Of a stretch of 64,000 nt of DNA, positions 55,329 to 63,571 are shown in pieces. The notes beneath the pieces were generated by a model. The model searched no databases, was not told where the DNA came from, and saw only the letters and a list, made by a program, of their open reading frames with translations. The position numbers and the translations under genes are program-made. Within the stretch, counting starts at the first letter, position 1; each line of letters starts with the position of its first letter. Origin of the DNA: WTXA01 sp964415195 (GTDB taxonomy: Bacteria > Bacillota > TC1); NCBI GenBank assembly GCA_964415195.1, contig CAYPYD010000005.1, positions 1 to 64,000 on the forward strand, written 5' to 3'.

Positions 55329-56549
55329 TTATAAATCCTCATTTATGAATGAGAATTGCACCTTGTCGCCTATCATTACAGGTTTATCAGGATTTATAAC
55401 TTCTACTAAAGCATTAAAATTAATCATAGAGTGTAAAACGCCTGCATTTTGTTTTCCTGACAAAGAAATTTCGTAACCCTCATGTCCTGTTTTAACTAAA
55501 ACTCTTAGAAACCTAGTAATATTGCTAGTTTTTTTGAAATTATCTTTCATTACACCCATATACTTCTTTGGTTTAAAGTTAGTTAAGCCCATAATATACT
55601 TTAAAATAGGTTTAGCAATAACTTCATAAGTAATTAAACTTGCAGCTGGTGATCCAGGTAATGATATAATAATTTTATCACCAAGTTTACCTGCTAAGAT
55701 TGGTGTTCCTGGTTTCATTTTAACTGACCAAAAAAGCTTTTCAATATTTAAAATATTATACGCCTCTTCAATAAAGTCAAAATCTCCAACAGAAACTCCT
55801 CCGGTAGTTATTATAACATCATTTTCTGTTAATGATAACTGGATTTTAGTTTTTAAGTCCTCTAATGTATCAACTGCAACTCCATAATCTTTTGCATTTA
55901 TCCCGATATCATTAATAAAAGCCATAAGGGCATATTTATTACTGTTATAGATTTTGCCTGGCAATAAATCTTGGCCTAATTCAATAATTTCATCACCAGA
56001 AGTCAAAACACCAACTTTTGGCACTTCAAAAACTTCAACTTTTGACATCCCTATAGATGCTAACATTGCGACTAAACCAGGGTTTATTCTAATACCTTTA
56101 TCAACTATTTTTATTCCAGCTCCAACATCTTCACCTATCTTAATAATATTTTCTTCTGGCTTCCCTTCTTTATAAATAGCTACTTCTAAGGATCCATAAT
56201 CTGTATCTTCCTTTTTAAGAACTAAATCACAAAATTCCGGAACCTCGGCTCCGGTCATTATTTTGTAAACCCCGTCAATCAGATTGCTTATATCATCTCC
56301 AGCTTTTATTACACCGTTAATTTTTAAAATTACTGGTTCTTCTTTAGTTGCTCCTTGAGATAATTCACTTTTTAAGCAATAACCATCATATGGTGATTTT
56401 CTAAAATTTGGAATCGGTAATTTAGTATAAACATCAGAAGCTAGAATCCTGTTGAAAGAGTCTTCTAGCTTTACGATTTCAGTATTCATTTTTTTACAAT
56501 TAGATAAGATAAGCTCTATTGCTTTATCAACATCAATAAATTTCTCCAT
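55329..56549 (-). CDS. moeA: Molybdopterin molybdenumtransferase MoeA
   Basis: The 406-residue protein has the MoeA order of domains: an N-terminal region with PNFRKSPYDGYC, the MoCF-binding domain (ITTGGVSVGDFDF, LPGSPAASLITYEV), and a C-terminal barrel. It inserts molybdate into adenylylated molybdopterin. It follows pyrE by only 29 bases with no terminator, and heads the moeA-mobB-fdhA-NuoF-like group. Confidence 0.95.
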   Translation of the reverse strand: MEKFIDVDKAIELILSNCKKMNTEIVKLEDSFNRILASDVYTKLPIPNFRKSPYDGYCLKSELSQGATKEEPVILKINGVIKAGDDISNLIDGVYKIMTGAEVPEFCDLVLKKEDTDYGSLEVAIYKEGKPEENIIKIGEDVGAGIKIVDKGIRINPGLVAMLASIGMSKVEVFEVPKVGVLTSGDEIIELGQDLLPGKIYNSNKYALMAFINDIGINAKDYGVAVDTLEDLKTKIQLSLTENDVIITTGGVSVGDFDFIEEAYNILNIEKLFWSVKMKPGTPILAGKLGDKIIISLPGSPAASLITYEVIAKPILKYIMGLTNFKPKKYMGVMKDNFKKTSNITRFLRVLVKTGHEGYEISLSGKQNAGVLHSMINFNALVEVINPDKPVMIGDKVQFSFINEDL

Positions 56550-56578
56550 CTTTAACCTACATTCAAATTTATTAATAA

Positions 56579-57157
56579 TTAGTTGGCTCTGCTACCAGGT
56601 TTAATAATTGGTATACCAGCTTTGCATAATGGACATTCTTCGGCTTCATATGATTTTACATCCATTGATAAACAAGCCTCTATCCTAACACCTAGATCAA
56701 CCATGCCATTACTACGATCGACTAATAGTGCTACACCGACTACAATTCCACCATTTTCTTTAACTATATCGATTACTTCCTTAACACTACCACCAGTAGT
56801 AACCACATCTTCAACAACCAAAACTTTTTGTCCTGGTTCAATTGTAAAGTTTCTGCGAAGAGTCATTTTCCCATCAACTCTTTCAGTAAATAATGAAGGA
56901 ACTCCAAGTTGTCTAGCCATTTCATAAGATATAACTATTCCACCCATGGCTGGTCCCACAACAACATCTACAGCTTCTTCTTTAAATGATTCTGCAAGGT
57001 GTCCGCATAGAGCTGCTGTATAATTTGGCTCCATCAAAACTCTTGCACATTGAATATATCTATCGCTATGTCTGCCAGATGTTAATCTGAAATGTCCTTC
57101 AAGTAAAGCACCAGAATCGATAAATATTTTTTTAATTTCCTCATTTGATAATTTCAT
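56579..57157 (-). CDS. pyrE: Orotate phosphoribosyltransferase
   Basis: The 192-residue type I phosphoribosyltransferase has the PRPP motif VVEDVVTTGGS and the GxxMGG block PAMGGIVISYEMA. A C-terminal CPLCKAGIP extension with a CxxC is common in clostridial PyrE. AAGGAGG lies five bases before the ATG at 57157; the longer frame into pyrF is rejected. Last gene of the pyr set. Confidence 0.95.
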   Translation of the reverse strand: MKLSNEEIKKIFIDSGALLEGHFRLTSGRHSDRYIQCARVLMEPNYTAALCGHLAESFKEEAVDVVVGPAMGGIVISYEMARQLGVPSLFTERVDGKMTLRRNFTIEPGQKVLVVEDVVTTGGSVKEVIDIVKENGGIVVGVALLVDRSNGMVDLGVRIEACLSMDVKSYEAEECPLCKAGIPIIKPGSRAN

Positions 57158-57167
57158 TATATCCTCC

Positions 57168-57884
57168 TTATATACCTTCCATTTCAGCAACAATTTTTTT
57201 TGCTGCTTCTTTAACATTCTCAGCTTTTGTAATAGGTCTGCCTACAACGATATAGGTTGATCCGCCTTTTATTGCTTGTCCTGGAGTTGTTATTCTTTTT
57301 TGATCTCCAACTACTTCACCAGCAGGTCTAACACCAGGAGTGACAGTAATGAAGCCTTCACTGCAGGAGTTCTTTATAATACCTGCTTCTAGAGGTGAAC
57401 ATACTACTCCATCTAAACCAGCTTTATCTGTTAGTATCCCTAAATGTTCTACCATTTCTTTAGTACTTTTAGTGTAGCCAATTTCGGCTACTTCAGAATC
57501 ACCTAGACTTGTTAGAATAGTTACTGCTATTAAAAGGGGTGCTTCAATACCTAGTTCTTCAGCAGTCTTTACGCTGGTTTCCTTAGCAAGTTTCATCATT
57601 GCATATCCGCCTTGGCTATGTACATTCATCATGTCGACCCCGGATTTAGTTAATACTCTGACAGTTTCACTTACTGTATTAGGTATATCATGCAACTTCA
57701 AATCTAAAAATACCTTACCGCCTTTGCTTTTTATATAGGAAATTATTTCACTGCCCATGCTGGTGTATAGTTGTAGTCCTACTTTGAACATGCCTATATC
57801 ATCCTTTAACTCATTGACTAGAAATTCAACTTCTTCTTTTGTATCTACATCTAAAGCAACTATCAATCTATCTTTTGCATTCAT
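57168..57884 (-). CDS. pyrF: Orotidine-5'-phosphate decarboxylase
   Basis: The 238-residue class I decarboxylase has the catalytic FLDLKLHDIPNTV motif (Lys-Asp-Lys-Asp tetrad) and the phosphate-binding TPGVRPAG and YIVVGRPIT segments. It makes UMP. It lies between pyrD and pyrE, with gaps of 10-12 bases. Confidence 0.96.
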   Translation of the reverse strand: MNAKDRLIVALDVDTKEEVEFLVNELKDDIGMFKVGLQLYTSMGSEIISYIKSKGGKVFLDLKLHDIPNTVSETVRVLTKSGVDMMNVHSQGGYAMMKLAKETSVKTAEELGIEAPLLIAVTILTSLGDSEVAEIGYTKSTKEMVEHLGILTDKAGLDGVVCSPLEAGIIKNSCSEGFITVTPGVRPAGEVVGDQKRITTPGQAIKGGSTYIVVGRPITKAENVKEAAKKIVAEMEGI

Positions 57885-57896
57885 TTAATTACTCCT

Positions 57897-58805
57897 TTAT
57901 CTATGTACTGCACCAATAATTTCTTTGTAGGATGCTAAGCTGTTCTTCTCAACATAGGCTTCTATACCTTTGATAATATTTATTGGAATATAGGGATCAA
58001 CAAAGTTACCCGTTCCAACACTGATAGCTGATGCTCCTGCCATTAAAAATTCTAATGCGTCTGTAGTATTCATTATACCACCCATACCAATAATTGGTAT
58101 ACTAACAGCCCTATAAACCTCATAAACCATTCTTAAAGCAACTGGTTTAATTGGAGGTCCGGAATAACCACCAATAATATTGTTAATTATTGGTTTTCTT
58201 TTTTCAACATCTATAGCCATACCTATTAAAGTATTAATCATTGAAATAATATCTGCTCCACCACTTTCAACAGCTTTAGCCATTATTGCAATATTTGTAA
58301 CATTAGGTGAAAGTTTCATTATAACTGGTTTAGAGGTATTCGCTTTGACAATCCTAGTAACATCATAAGCCATTTCTGGATCTGTACCAAAAGTTATCCC
58401 CCCTTCTTTAACATTAGGGCATGATATATTGACTTCTACTGCTCCAACACCTTCTATATCTAATTTATTAGCCATCATTCCATATTCTTCAACACAACCT
58501 CCTGAAATATTAACAATTATTTCAGTTCCATAAGTCTTCGCTTCTGGTAAGATGTTATGGATAAAATCATCAATACCTCCATTGGCAAGACCAATTGAGT
58601 TAATTACTCCTCCACTAGTTTCTACCAAGCGTTGTGGCTTATTGCCAGTTCTCTTTTCCGGGGTGGTTCCTTTAACCATTATTCCACCTAATAATGAAAG
58701 ATCATAGAAATCCTTAAATTCCTTTCCAGATCCAAAAGTTCCAGAAGCAACTGTTACAGGATTCTTTAATAATAATTTCCCTAAATGGCATTCTAATTTA
58801 CTCAT
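57897..58805 (-). CDS. pyrD: Dihydroorotate dehydrogenase B, catalytic subunit
   Basis: The 302-residue FMN TIM-barrel protein has NPVTVASGTFG, NISCPNVKEG (active-site Cys of the B class) and VGTGNFVDPY. Class 1B enzymes pass electrons via PyrK to NAD+, in line with pyrK next door. The ATG at 58805 overlaps the pyrK stop by eight bases, with AGGAGG nine bases upstream. The longer frame to 58868 is rejected. Confidence 0.96.
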   Translation of the reverse strand: MSKLECHLGKLLLKNPVTVASGTFGSGKEFKDFYDLSLLGGIMVKGTTPEKRTGNKPQRLVETSGGVINSIGLANGGIDDFIHNILPEAKTYGTEIIVNISGGCVEEYGMMANKLDIEGVGAVEVNISCPNVKEGGITFGTDPEMAYDVTRIVKANTSKPVIMKLSPNVTNIAIMAKAVESGGADIISMINTLIGMAIDVEKRKPIINNIIGGYSGPPIKPVALRMVYEVYRAVSIPIIGMGGIMNTTDALEFLMAGASAISVGTGNFVDPYIPINIIKGIEAYVEKNSLASYKEIIGAVHR

Positions 58806-59565
58806 CAAAGGATACCTCCTTTGCCTTAAAGACTGGTCCTTCCTTGCAAACTCTTTTGTAGTCTCCATCCTTCATTTTACAAACACAGCTTAGGCAAGCT
58901 CCAAGTCCACAGCCCATATAAGCTTCTAAGGATAATTCCAAATCAACTTTATCTTCAAAGTTTTTTAGGTATTTAAGCATTGGTTCTGGTCCACAGGCAT
59001 AGGCAATTGAAATCTCATCGAAATCATAACCTTCTAAAATTGCACCTATAGTTCCTTTTTCACCCAGGCTACCATCAATTGTTGCAATCTTGACTAAACC
59101 CAATTTCTTAAAGTATTCGATTGCATATGATGTTTCTTTACTAGCAAACCCAAGTATAAATTCCACTTCATTTCCAGCTTCTTTTAATTTCAGACCTAAG
59201 TCATACAAAGGTGCAACACCAATACCACCACCAATTAGCAAACACTTTTTATTAAATTTTTCTAGCGTAAAGCCAGACCCAAGTGGTCCCATTAAATCTA
59301 TCGGCTGGCCTATATTAAATAGTGAAAGGTTTTTTGTACCTTGTCCTTTAACTTGATAAAGTATTGAAATAGTTCCATCAACCTTATCAACAGCAAAAAT
59401 ACTTATAGGTTTTCTTAATAATGGAATATCCCCAGTCTTAATTTCTAGAAACTGACCTGGTTTCGCAGATTCTGCGATATCCGTTGCCGTTATCTTCATC
59501 AAATATATGAAATCTTTAATTAATGGTTCGTTGGATTGAACTACTCCATCACATTTGTATATCAT
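58798..59565 (-). CDS. pyrK: Dihydroorotate dehydrogenase B, electron-transfer subunit
   Basis: The 255-residue protein has a FAD domain, an NAD-binding domain with LLIGGGIGVAPLYDL, and a C-terminal [2Fe-2S] motif: CGLGACLSC (with the first Cys also in GCG) and VCKEGPVF. It forms the PyrD2K2 complex that oxidises dihydroorotate with NAD+. Confidence 0.96.
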   Translation of the reverse strand: MIYKCDGVVQSNEPLIKDFIYLMKITATDIAESAKPGQFLEIKTGDIPLLRKPISIFAVDKVDGTISILYQVKGQGTKNLSLFNIGQPIDLMGPLGSGFTLEKFNKKCLLIGGGIGVAPLYDLGLKLKEAGNEVEFILGFASKETSYAIEYFKKLGLVKIATIDGSLGEKGTIGAILEGYDFDEISIAYACGPEPMLKYLKNFEDKVDLELSLEAYMGCGLGACLSCVCKMKDGDYKRVCKEGPVFKAKEVSFDE

Positions 59566-59567
59566 TT

Positions 59568-60854
59568 TTAAATCACCTTACCGTCTTTTAAAGCAAATTC
59601 ACCTTTAACTATAGTATGAAGAACTTCACCTTCTAGCTCCCAGCCTTTAAATGGTGTATTCCTACCCATTGAATAAAATTCTTCTGGTATAACTGTCCAC
59701 TTTTTATTAGGATCAAAGATAGTTATATCTGCGAAATTTCCTGTTTTTAATTCCCCACCGAGTTTAAATACTGAACCAGGATTATTAGCCATTTTTTCTA
59801 CTAATTGTCCATAAGTCATTAAACCTGTTTTAACTAATTTAGTGTTGATTAATGCAATTGCTGTTTCAAGCCCCACTGCACCAAAAGGAGCGTAAGCATA
59901 TTCAACTTCTTTTTCCCATCTGGCATGCGGTGCATGGTCAGTGGCTATCATATCTATAGTTCCATCAATTAAGCCGGCTACCAAAGCTAGTCTATCTTCC
60001 TCACTTCTCAATGGTGGATTTATTTTTGTTGAAGTATCGAAATCTTCAACCGCAGCATCAGTTAATATCAAATGTTGTGGGGTCACTTCAGCAGTTATAT
60101 TCAGACCTTGTTTTTTAGCTTCTCTTACAAGTTCTACAGAATTTTTACTGCTTATGTGAGCGATATGAACTCTACCACCAGTCATTTTTGCTAAGGCAAT
60201 ATCTCTTGCAACTATTAAATCTTCTGCTTCTCTTGGAATTCCTTTTAAGCCTAATATTGTTGAATAATATCCTTCATGAACAAAACCCCCATTAGCCATA
60301 CTTTCATCTTCACAATGTTCAATAAGAATTAAATCAAATTGTTTGGCATACTCTAAAACTCTTCTTGTTATATAAGCATTCTTAACTGGCTTGCCATCAT
60401 TACTAATAGCAACTATCCCGGCTTCTTTCATATCACCCATTTCAGTTAGCTGATCTGAGTCTATGTTTTTTGTCGCAGCTCCAATAATTTTCAAATTAAC
60501 TTTGGCGCCTCTAGTTTTACGTTCTATTGATTCTACGATTGTTCTATCATCAATTGCAGGTTTGGTATTTGGCATACAAGCAACAGTGGTAAAACCACCT
60601 TTCGCTGCTGCAGCAAGGCCTGTTTGTATAGTTTCTTTATGTTCAAAACCTGGTTCTCTTAGATGAACATGCATATCTATAAGTCCTGGAAAGACCATCA
60701 TGTTAGTTGCATCTACAATTTCATATTCTGATTTCACTTCAATATTTTTTTCTATCTTGTTAATTGTTTCTCCTTTAACAAGAATATCCATAATGTCGTT
60801 AATTTTATTTTTCGGGTCAACTACATGACCACCTTTAATTAATTTCATCTCCAC
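59568..60854 (-). CDS. pyrC: Dihydroorotase
   Basis: The 428-residue class I dihydroorotase has the metal motif DMHVHLREPG, the later ligands in CEDESM, HISS and ATDHAPHA. The likely start is GTG at 60854, five bases after AGGAGG; an ATG at 60848 is the alternative (11 bases). It overlaps pyrB by 20 bases. Confidence 0.95.
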   Translation of the reverse strand: MEMKLIKGGHVVDPKNKINDIMDILVKGETINKIEKNIEVKSEYEIVDATNMMVFPGLIDMHVHLREPGFEHKETIQTGLAAAAKGGFTTVACMPNTKPAIDDRTIVESIERKTRGAKVNLKIIGAATKNIDSDQLTEMGDMKEAGIVAISNDGKPVKNAYITRRVLEYAKQFDLILIEHCEDESMANGGFVHEGYYSTILGLKGIPREAEDLIVARDIALAKMTGGRVHIAHISSKNSVELVREAKKQGLNITAEVTPQHLILTDAAVEDFDTSTKINPPLRSEEDRLALVAGLIDGTIDMIATDHAPHARWEKEVEYAYAPFGAVGLETAIALINTKLVKTGLMTYGQLVEKMANNPGSVFKLGGELKTGNFADITIFDPNKKWTVIPEEFYSMGRNTPFKGWELEGEVLHTIVKGEFALKDGKVI

Positions 60855-61770
60855 TTTTACCTCCTAACATCATGAATAATAGCGCCATTCTTATTGCTAC
60901 ACCATTAGTAACCTGCTCATCAACAACTGAACGTGGATGTTCGTAGACATCAGGCATTATTTCCACACCTCTGTTCATAGGTCCTGGATGCATTATAATC
61001 GCATCATCTTTTAACAGTTCTACTCTTTTAGATGTTAGACCCCAAAATTTATTATATTCTACTAGACTTGGTAAAAGTCCGCTTGATTGTCTTTCTTTTT
61101 GCAGTCTTAAAACATTTACTACGTCTGCACCTCTTAGAGCTTTATCAACATCAGTAAAGACTTCTACACCCATTTTTTGTAATTCTGCTGGTATTAGAGT
61201 TTCTGGTGCAACAACTCTTACTTTTGCTCCATATTTAGTAAGTCCCCAAATATTACTTCTTGCAACTCTGCTATGAGCAACATCACCAAGAATTGTTACT
61301 GTAAGATTTCCGAGATCTCCTTTTTTATCTTTCATAGTATACATATCTAGTAAGCCTTGAGTTGGGTGTTCATTCATGCCATCTCCTGCATTTATGATTC
61401 TAGCCTTAGTGTTCCTACCAAGGAAATGTGGAGCTCCACTAGCACCATGTCTCATGACAAAAAGTTCTATACCCATTACTTCTAAGGTAATTGCAGTATC
61501 AATAAGAGTTTCACCTTTTTGAACGCTACTTGTACTAACAGCTAGATTAGTACAATCTGCACTAAGATATTTTGCAGCAATTTCAAAGGAACTTTTTGTT
61601 CTTGTGCTATTTTCAAAGAATAATGTTGCCATTGATTTTCCACGTAGCGTTGGTACTTTCTTAATATCTCGCATTATTATGTCTTTCATTGGTACAGCAG
61701 TTCTTAAGATTGCATCAATCTCATCAGTGCTAATATTTCTAAGACCTAATAGGTCTTTTTCTTTTATCAT
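60835..61770 (-). CDS. pyrB: Aspartate carbamoyltransferase catalytic subunit
   Basis: The 311-residue protein has the carbamoyl-phosphate motif FFENSTRTKSSFE and the aspartate-binding region. No pyrI regulatory subunit is adjacent, so it is the Bacillus-like unregulated form. It starts directly after the pyrR stop, with GAGGAGG upstream. Confidence 0.96.
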   Translation of the reverse strand: MIKEKDLLGLRNISTDEIDAILRTAVPMKDIIMRDIKKVPTLRGKSMATLFFENSTRTKSSFEIAAKYLSADCTNLAVSTSSVQKGETLIDTAITLEVMGIELFVMRHGASGAPHFLGRNTKARIINAGDGMNEHPTQGLLDMYTMKDKKGDLGNLTVTILGDVAHSRVARSNIWGLTKYGAKVRVVAPETLIPAELQKMGVEVFTDVDKALRGADVVNVLRLQKERQSSGLLPSLVEYNKFWGLTSKRVELLKDDAIIMHPGPMNRGVEIMPDVYEHPRSVVDEQVTNGVAIRMALLFMMLGGKSGDEIN

Positions 61771-62331
61771 TTACTCATCCTCCTCTATTGATTCTTTTAT
61801 GATAACTTTGTCTACACCATCAATTTCTTTGAGGAGAACATCAATTTTTTCTCTCTTTGATGTTGGTACATTTTTACCAACAAAATCAGCCCTGATTGGT
61901 AATTCTCTATGTCCTCTATCAACCATTACAACTAGTTGTATTAATTCCGGTCTACCCATATCAATGATTGAATCTAGGGCAGCTCTTATGGTTCTACCTG
62001 TGTATAAAACATCATCCACCAAAATTATCTTTTTGCCTTTGACCCCTACTGGTATTACAGTTTGGTGTATAACAGGTTGTTCAGTTAAAGATGTTAAATC
62101 ATCTCGGTATAAATTGATGTCCAATACACCTATTGGTAAAACAATTCCATGAATTTCTTCGATTGTTTTTTTAAGTCTTTCTGCTAAAGGAACCCCTCTG
62201 GTTCTTATACCTAGAATGACTGCATTGTCTAAGGATTTATTTTTTTCTAACAATTCATGAGCAATTCTTTTTAATGCTCTGTCCATTTGATCTTCGTCCA
62301 TAATAACGGCTTTTTCAATAAATTTTTTCAT
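61771..62331 (-). CDS. pyrR: Bifunctional pyr mRNA-binding attenuation protein/uracil phosphoribosyltransferase PyrR
   Basis: The 186-residue phosphoribosyltransferase-fold protein has the PRPP motif LVDDVLYTGRT and RGVPLAERL. In Firmicutes PyrR bound to UMP stabilises an anti-antiterminator and lets the attenuator stop transcription; such an attenuator lies directly before this gene. AGGAGG follows the attenuator T-tract and precedes the ATG. Confidence 0.96.
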   Translation of the reverse strand: MKKFIEKAVIMDEDQMDRALKRIAHELLEKNKSLDNAVILGIRTRGVPLAERLKKTIEEIHGIVLPIGVLDINLYRDDLTSLTEQPVIHQTVIPVGVKGKKIILVDDVLYTGRTIRAALDSIIDMGRPELIQLVVMVDRGHRELPIRADFVGKNVPTSKREKIDVLLKEIDGVDKVIIKESIEEDE

Positions 62332-62344
62332 GGTTTTACCTCCT

Positions 62345-62382
62345 AAAAAAAATAGTCTATCTGACTAAATCAGATAGACTAT
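62345..62382 (-). terminator. Attenuator terminator of the pyr operon
   Basis: A perfect 13 bp stem (62352-62364 with 62370-62382), five-base loop and eight T's on the minus strand (complement of 62345-62352) end just before the pyrR RBS. It lies in a leader of about 140 bases, so most likely it is the PyrR-controlled attenuator. Confidence 0.9.
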
Positions 62383-62439
62383 AGTATTTCATAAATCGCG
62401 AATCATAGTTCAATTAAAATATTATATTCTTATATCTTT

Positions 62440-62454
62440 CTAGTCTCTCGTACC
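62440..62454 (-). promoter_or_regulatory. Probable PyrR-binding site in the pyr leader
   Basis: The minus strand reads GGTACGAGAGACTAG about 25 bases after the likely transcription start. It resembles, but does not exactly match, the known PyrR target with core CNGNGAGG. Its position upstream of the attenuator fits an anti-antiterminator hairpin. An exact fold was not computed. Confidence 0.5.
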
Positions 62455-62475
62455 AAATTAAAGATTACTGTATTA

Positions 62476-62504
62476 ATAGTACTATTATTGTCTACTTTTG
62501 TCAA
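62476..62504 (-). promoter_or_regulatory. Promoter of the pyr operon
   Basis: On the minus strand a perfect TTGACA (62504-62499), 17 bases, then TACTAT (62481-62476). Confidence 0.8.
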
Positions 62505-62521
62505 TTATCTATAAGCTTATA

Positions 62522-62550
62522 TTGAAATCTTTTTGTTATTGGGTTAATAT
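62522..62550 (+). promoter_or_regulatory. Possible promoter of the TM2 gene
   Basis: TTGAAA (62522-62527), 17 bases and TAATAT (62545-62550) lie 21 bases before the ATG, divergent from the pyr promoter. Confidence 0.55.
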
Positions 62551-62571
62551 TATTTGGATAGGAGTGATATT

Positions 62572-62784
62572 ATGTATTCAAATAAATCAAGATTAGTTGC
62601 TTTTTTATTATGTCTTTTTTTAGGTGAATTTGGTGTCCATAGATTCTATGTTGGTAAAATATGGACCGGTTTATTGTGGTTAATAACTGGTGGTTTTTTA
62701 GGAATTGGTTATATTTTAGATTTAGTTATGATAATTGCTGGCAGCTTTGAAGATAAAAATGGAAGTCAACTAACAGATTGGTAA
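62572..62784 (+). CDS. TM2-domain membrane protein
   Basis: The 70-residue protein has the TM2 domain (PF05154): two membrane helices around the FLGEFGVHRFYVGK signature and a GGFLGIGYILDLVMI second helix. Its function is unknown in bacteria. AGGAGTG lies five bases before the ATG at 62572; the longer frame from a TTG at 62554 is rejected. A terminator follows. Confidence 0.88.
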   Translation: MYSNKSRLVAFLLCLFLGEFGVHRFYVGKIWTGLLWLITGGFLGIGYILDLVMIIAGSFEDKNGSQLTDW

Positions 62785-62790
62785 AATATT

Positions 62791-62818
62791 AAAGAGGAAG
62801 CTTAACTTCCTCTTTTTA
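62791..62818. terminator. Terminator after the TM2 gene
   Basis: A perfect 10 bp stem (62791-62800 with 62806-62815) encloses a five-base loop and is followed by T's. It may also serve the convergent minus-strand gene that ends at 62827. Confidence 0.88.
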
Positions 62819-62826
62819 TTTATATA

Positions 62827-63567
62827 TTAATATTTGAAATTTTTGGTAAACAAACTACCCATCTCATGAATTTCAACATTGTGGTCATCAATTCGACTTA
62901 ATTTATAGGGTGAAAGAACTATCATCCCAGAGCCTCTCCTGTACTTCTTCATAACATCAAGATTATGATTTCTTTCTACATGAAAAGCATTTGTACCTGC
63001 TAACATGTTTGTGATACCATGAGAAAAATTTTCATCTTTTAAGAGATAACTTTCTAATATTCCCTGTGATTCTGCTATGTCCTTGATAAAGCCTAAGCTG
63101 AAAAAATTATCTTTGGCAATACCAAGACTATCCTCTTTGAGTCGCAAGAAATAAATCCATAAACTTTCTCGTGCTGTTTGCACCTTTAATTTCTCTTTGT
63201 TTACAGTACTATACAAATTGATAATGAATGAAGTTGAAGAATTCTTTACTAGCGCGATTGAATAATCTAGTTCAATTCCTAGCTCTTTTCCTACATTTTT
63301 CATACACCGCACTAATTCTTCTGCAGAATTAATATCCTCAGTAAAAATATTAACCACACCATAAAAAGGTATGTCTCCACCAACTAATATTATTTCCGTT
63401 AATGAAGTCATTATTCTTTCTTTAACAAGATAGAAAGGTAATATAATTTCTTTATCATATTTTCCTAGTCCAGATCCAATAGATATTTCTTGTCCGACAA
63501 GCTGATATTTGGTTGTAGAAAGTGAATTTGTAAAAATATTTCTACCAGGATATCTAATATGAATCAC
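62827..63567 (-). CDS. Protein of unknown function downstream of metK
   Basis: The 246-residue protein is not recognised. It is predicted to be soluble and mixed alpha/beta, with no signal peptide, membrane helix or cysteine cluster. The region IILVGGDIPFYGVVNIF and a later helical stretch are the most ordered-looking parts. A GTG at 63567 is the only reasonable start; it lies four bases after the metK stop and has no well-placed Shine-Dalgarno, so it is probably translated by coupling with metK. The codon choice resembles the neighbours. A PurM/AIR-synthase-like fold was considered but no motif supports it. Confidence 0.7.
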   Translation of the reverse strand: MIHIRYPGRNIFTNSLSTTKYQLVGQEISIGSGLGKYDKEIILPFYLVKERIMTSLTEIILVGGDIPFYGVVNIFTEDINSAEELVRCMKNVGKELGIELDYSIALVKNSSTSFIINLYSTVNKEKLKVQTARESLWIYFLRLKEDSLGIAKDNFFSLGFIKDIAESQGILESYLLKDENFSHGITNMLAGTNAFHVERNHNLDVMKKYRRGSGMIVLSPYKLSRIDDHNVEIHEMGSLFTKNFKY

Positions 63568-63571
63568 CTCA

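Noticed and set aside
57158..57217. Longer pyrE starting inside pyrF
   Set aside because: AAGGAGG lies just before the ATG at 57157, and the extension has no family similarity.
58806..58868. Longer pyrD starting inside pyrK
   Set aside because: The extension is an out-of-frame reading of the pyrK 3' end; the ATG at 58805 has AGGAGG and matches PyrD starts.
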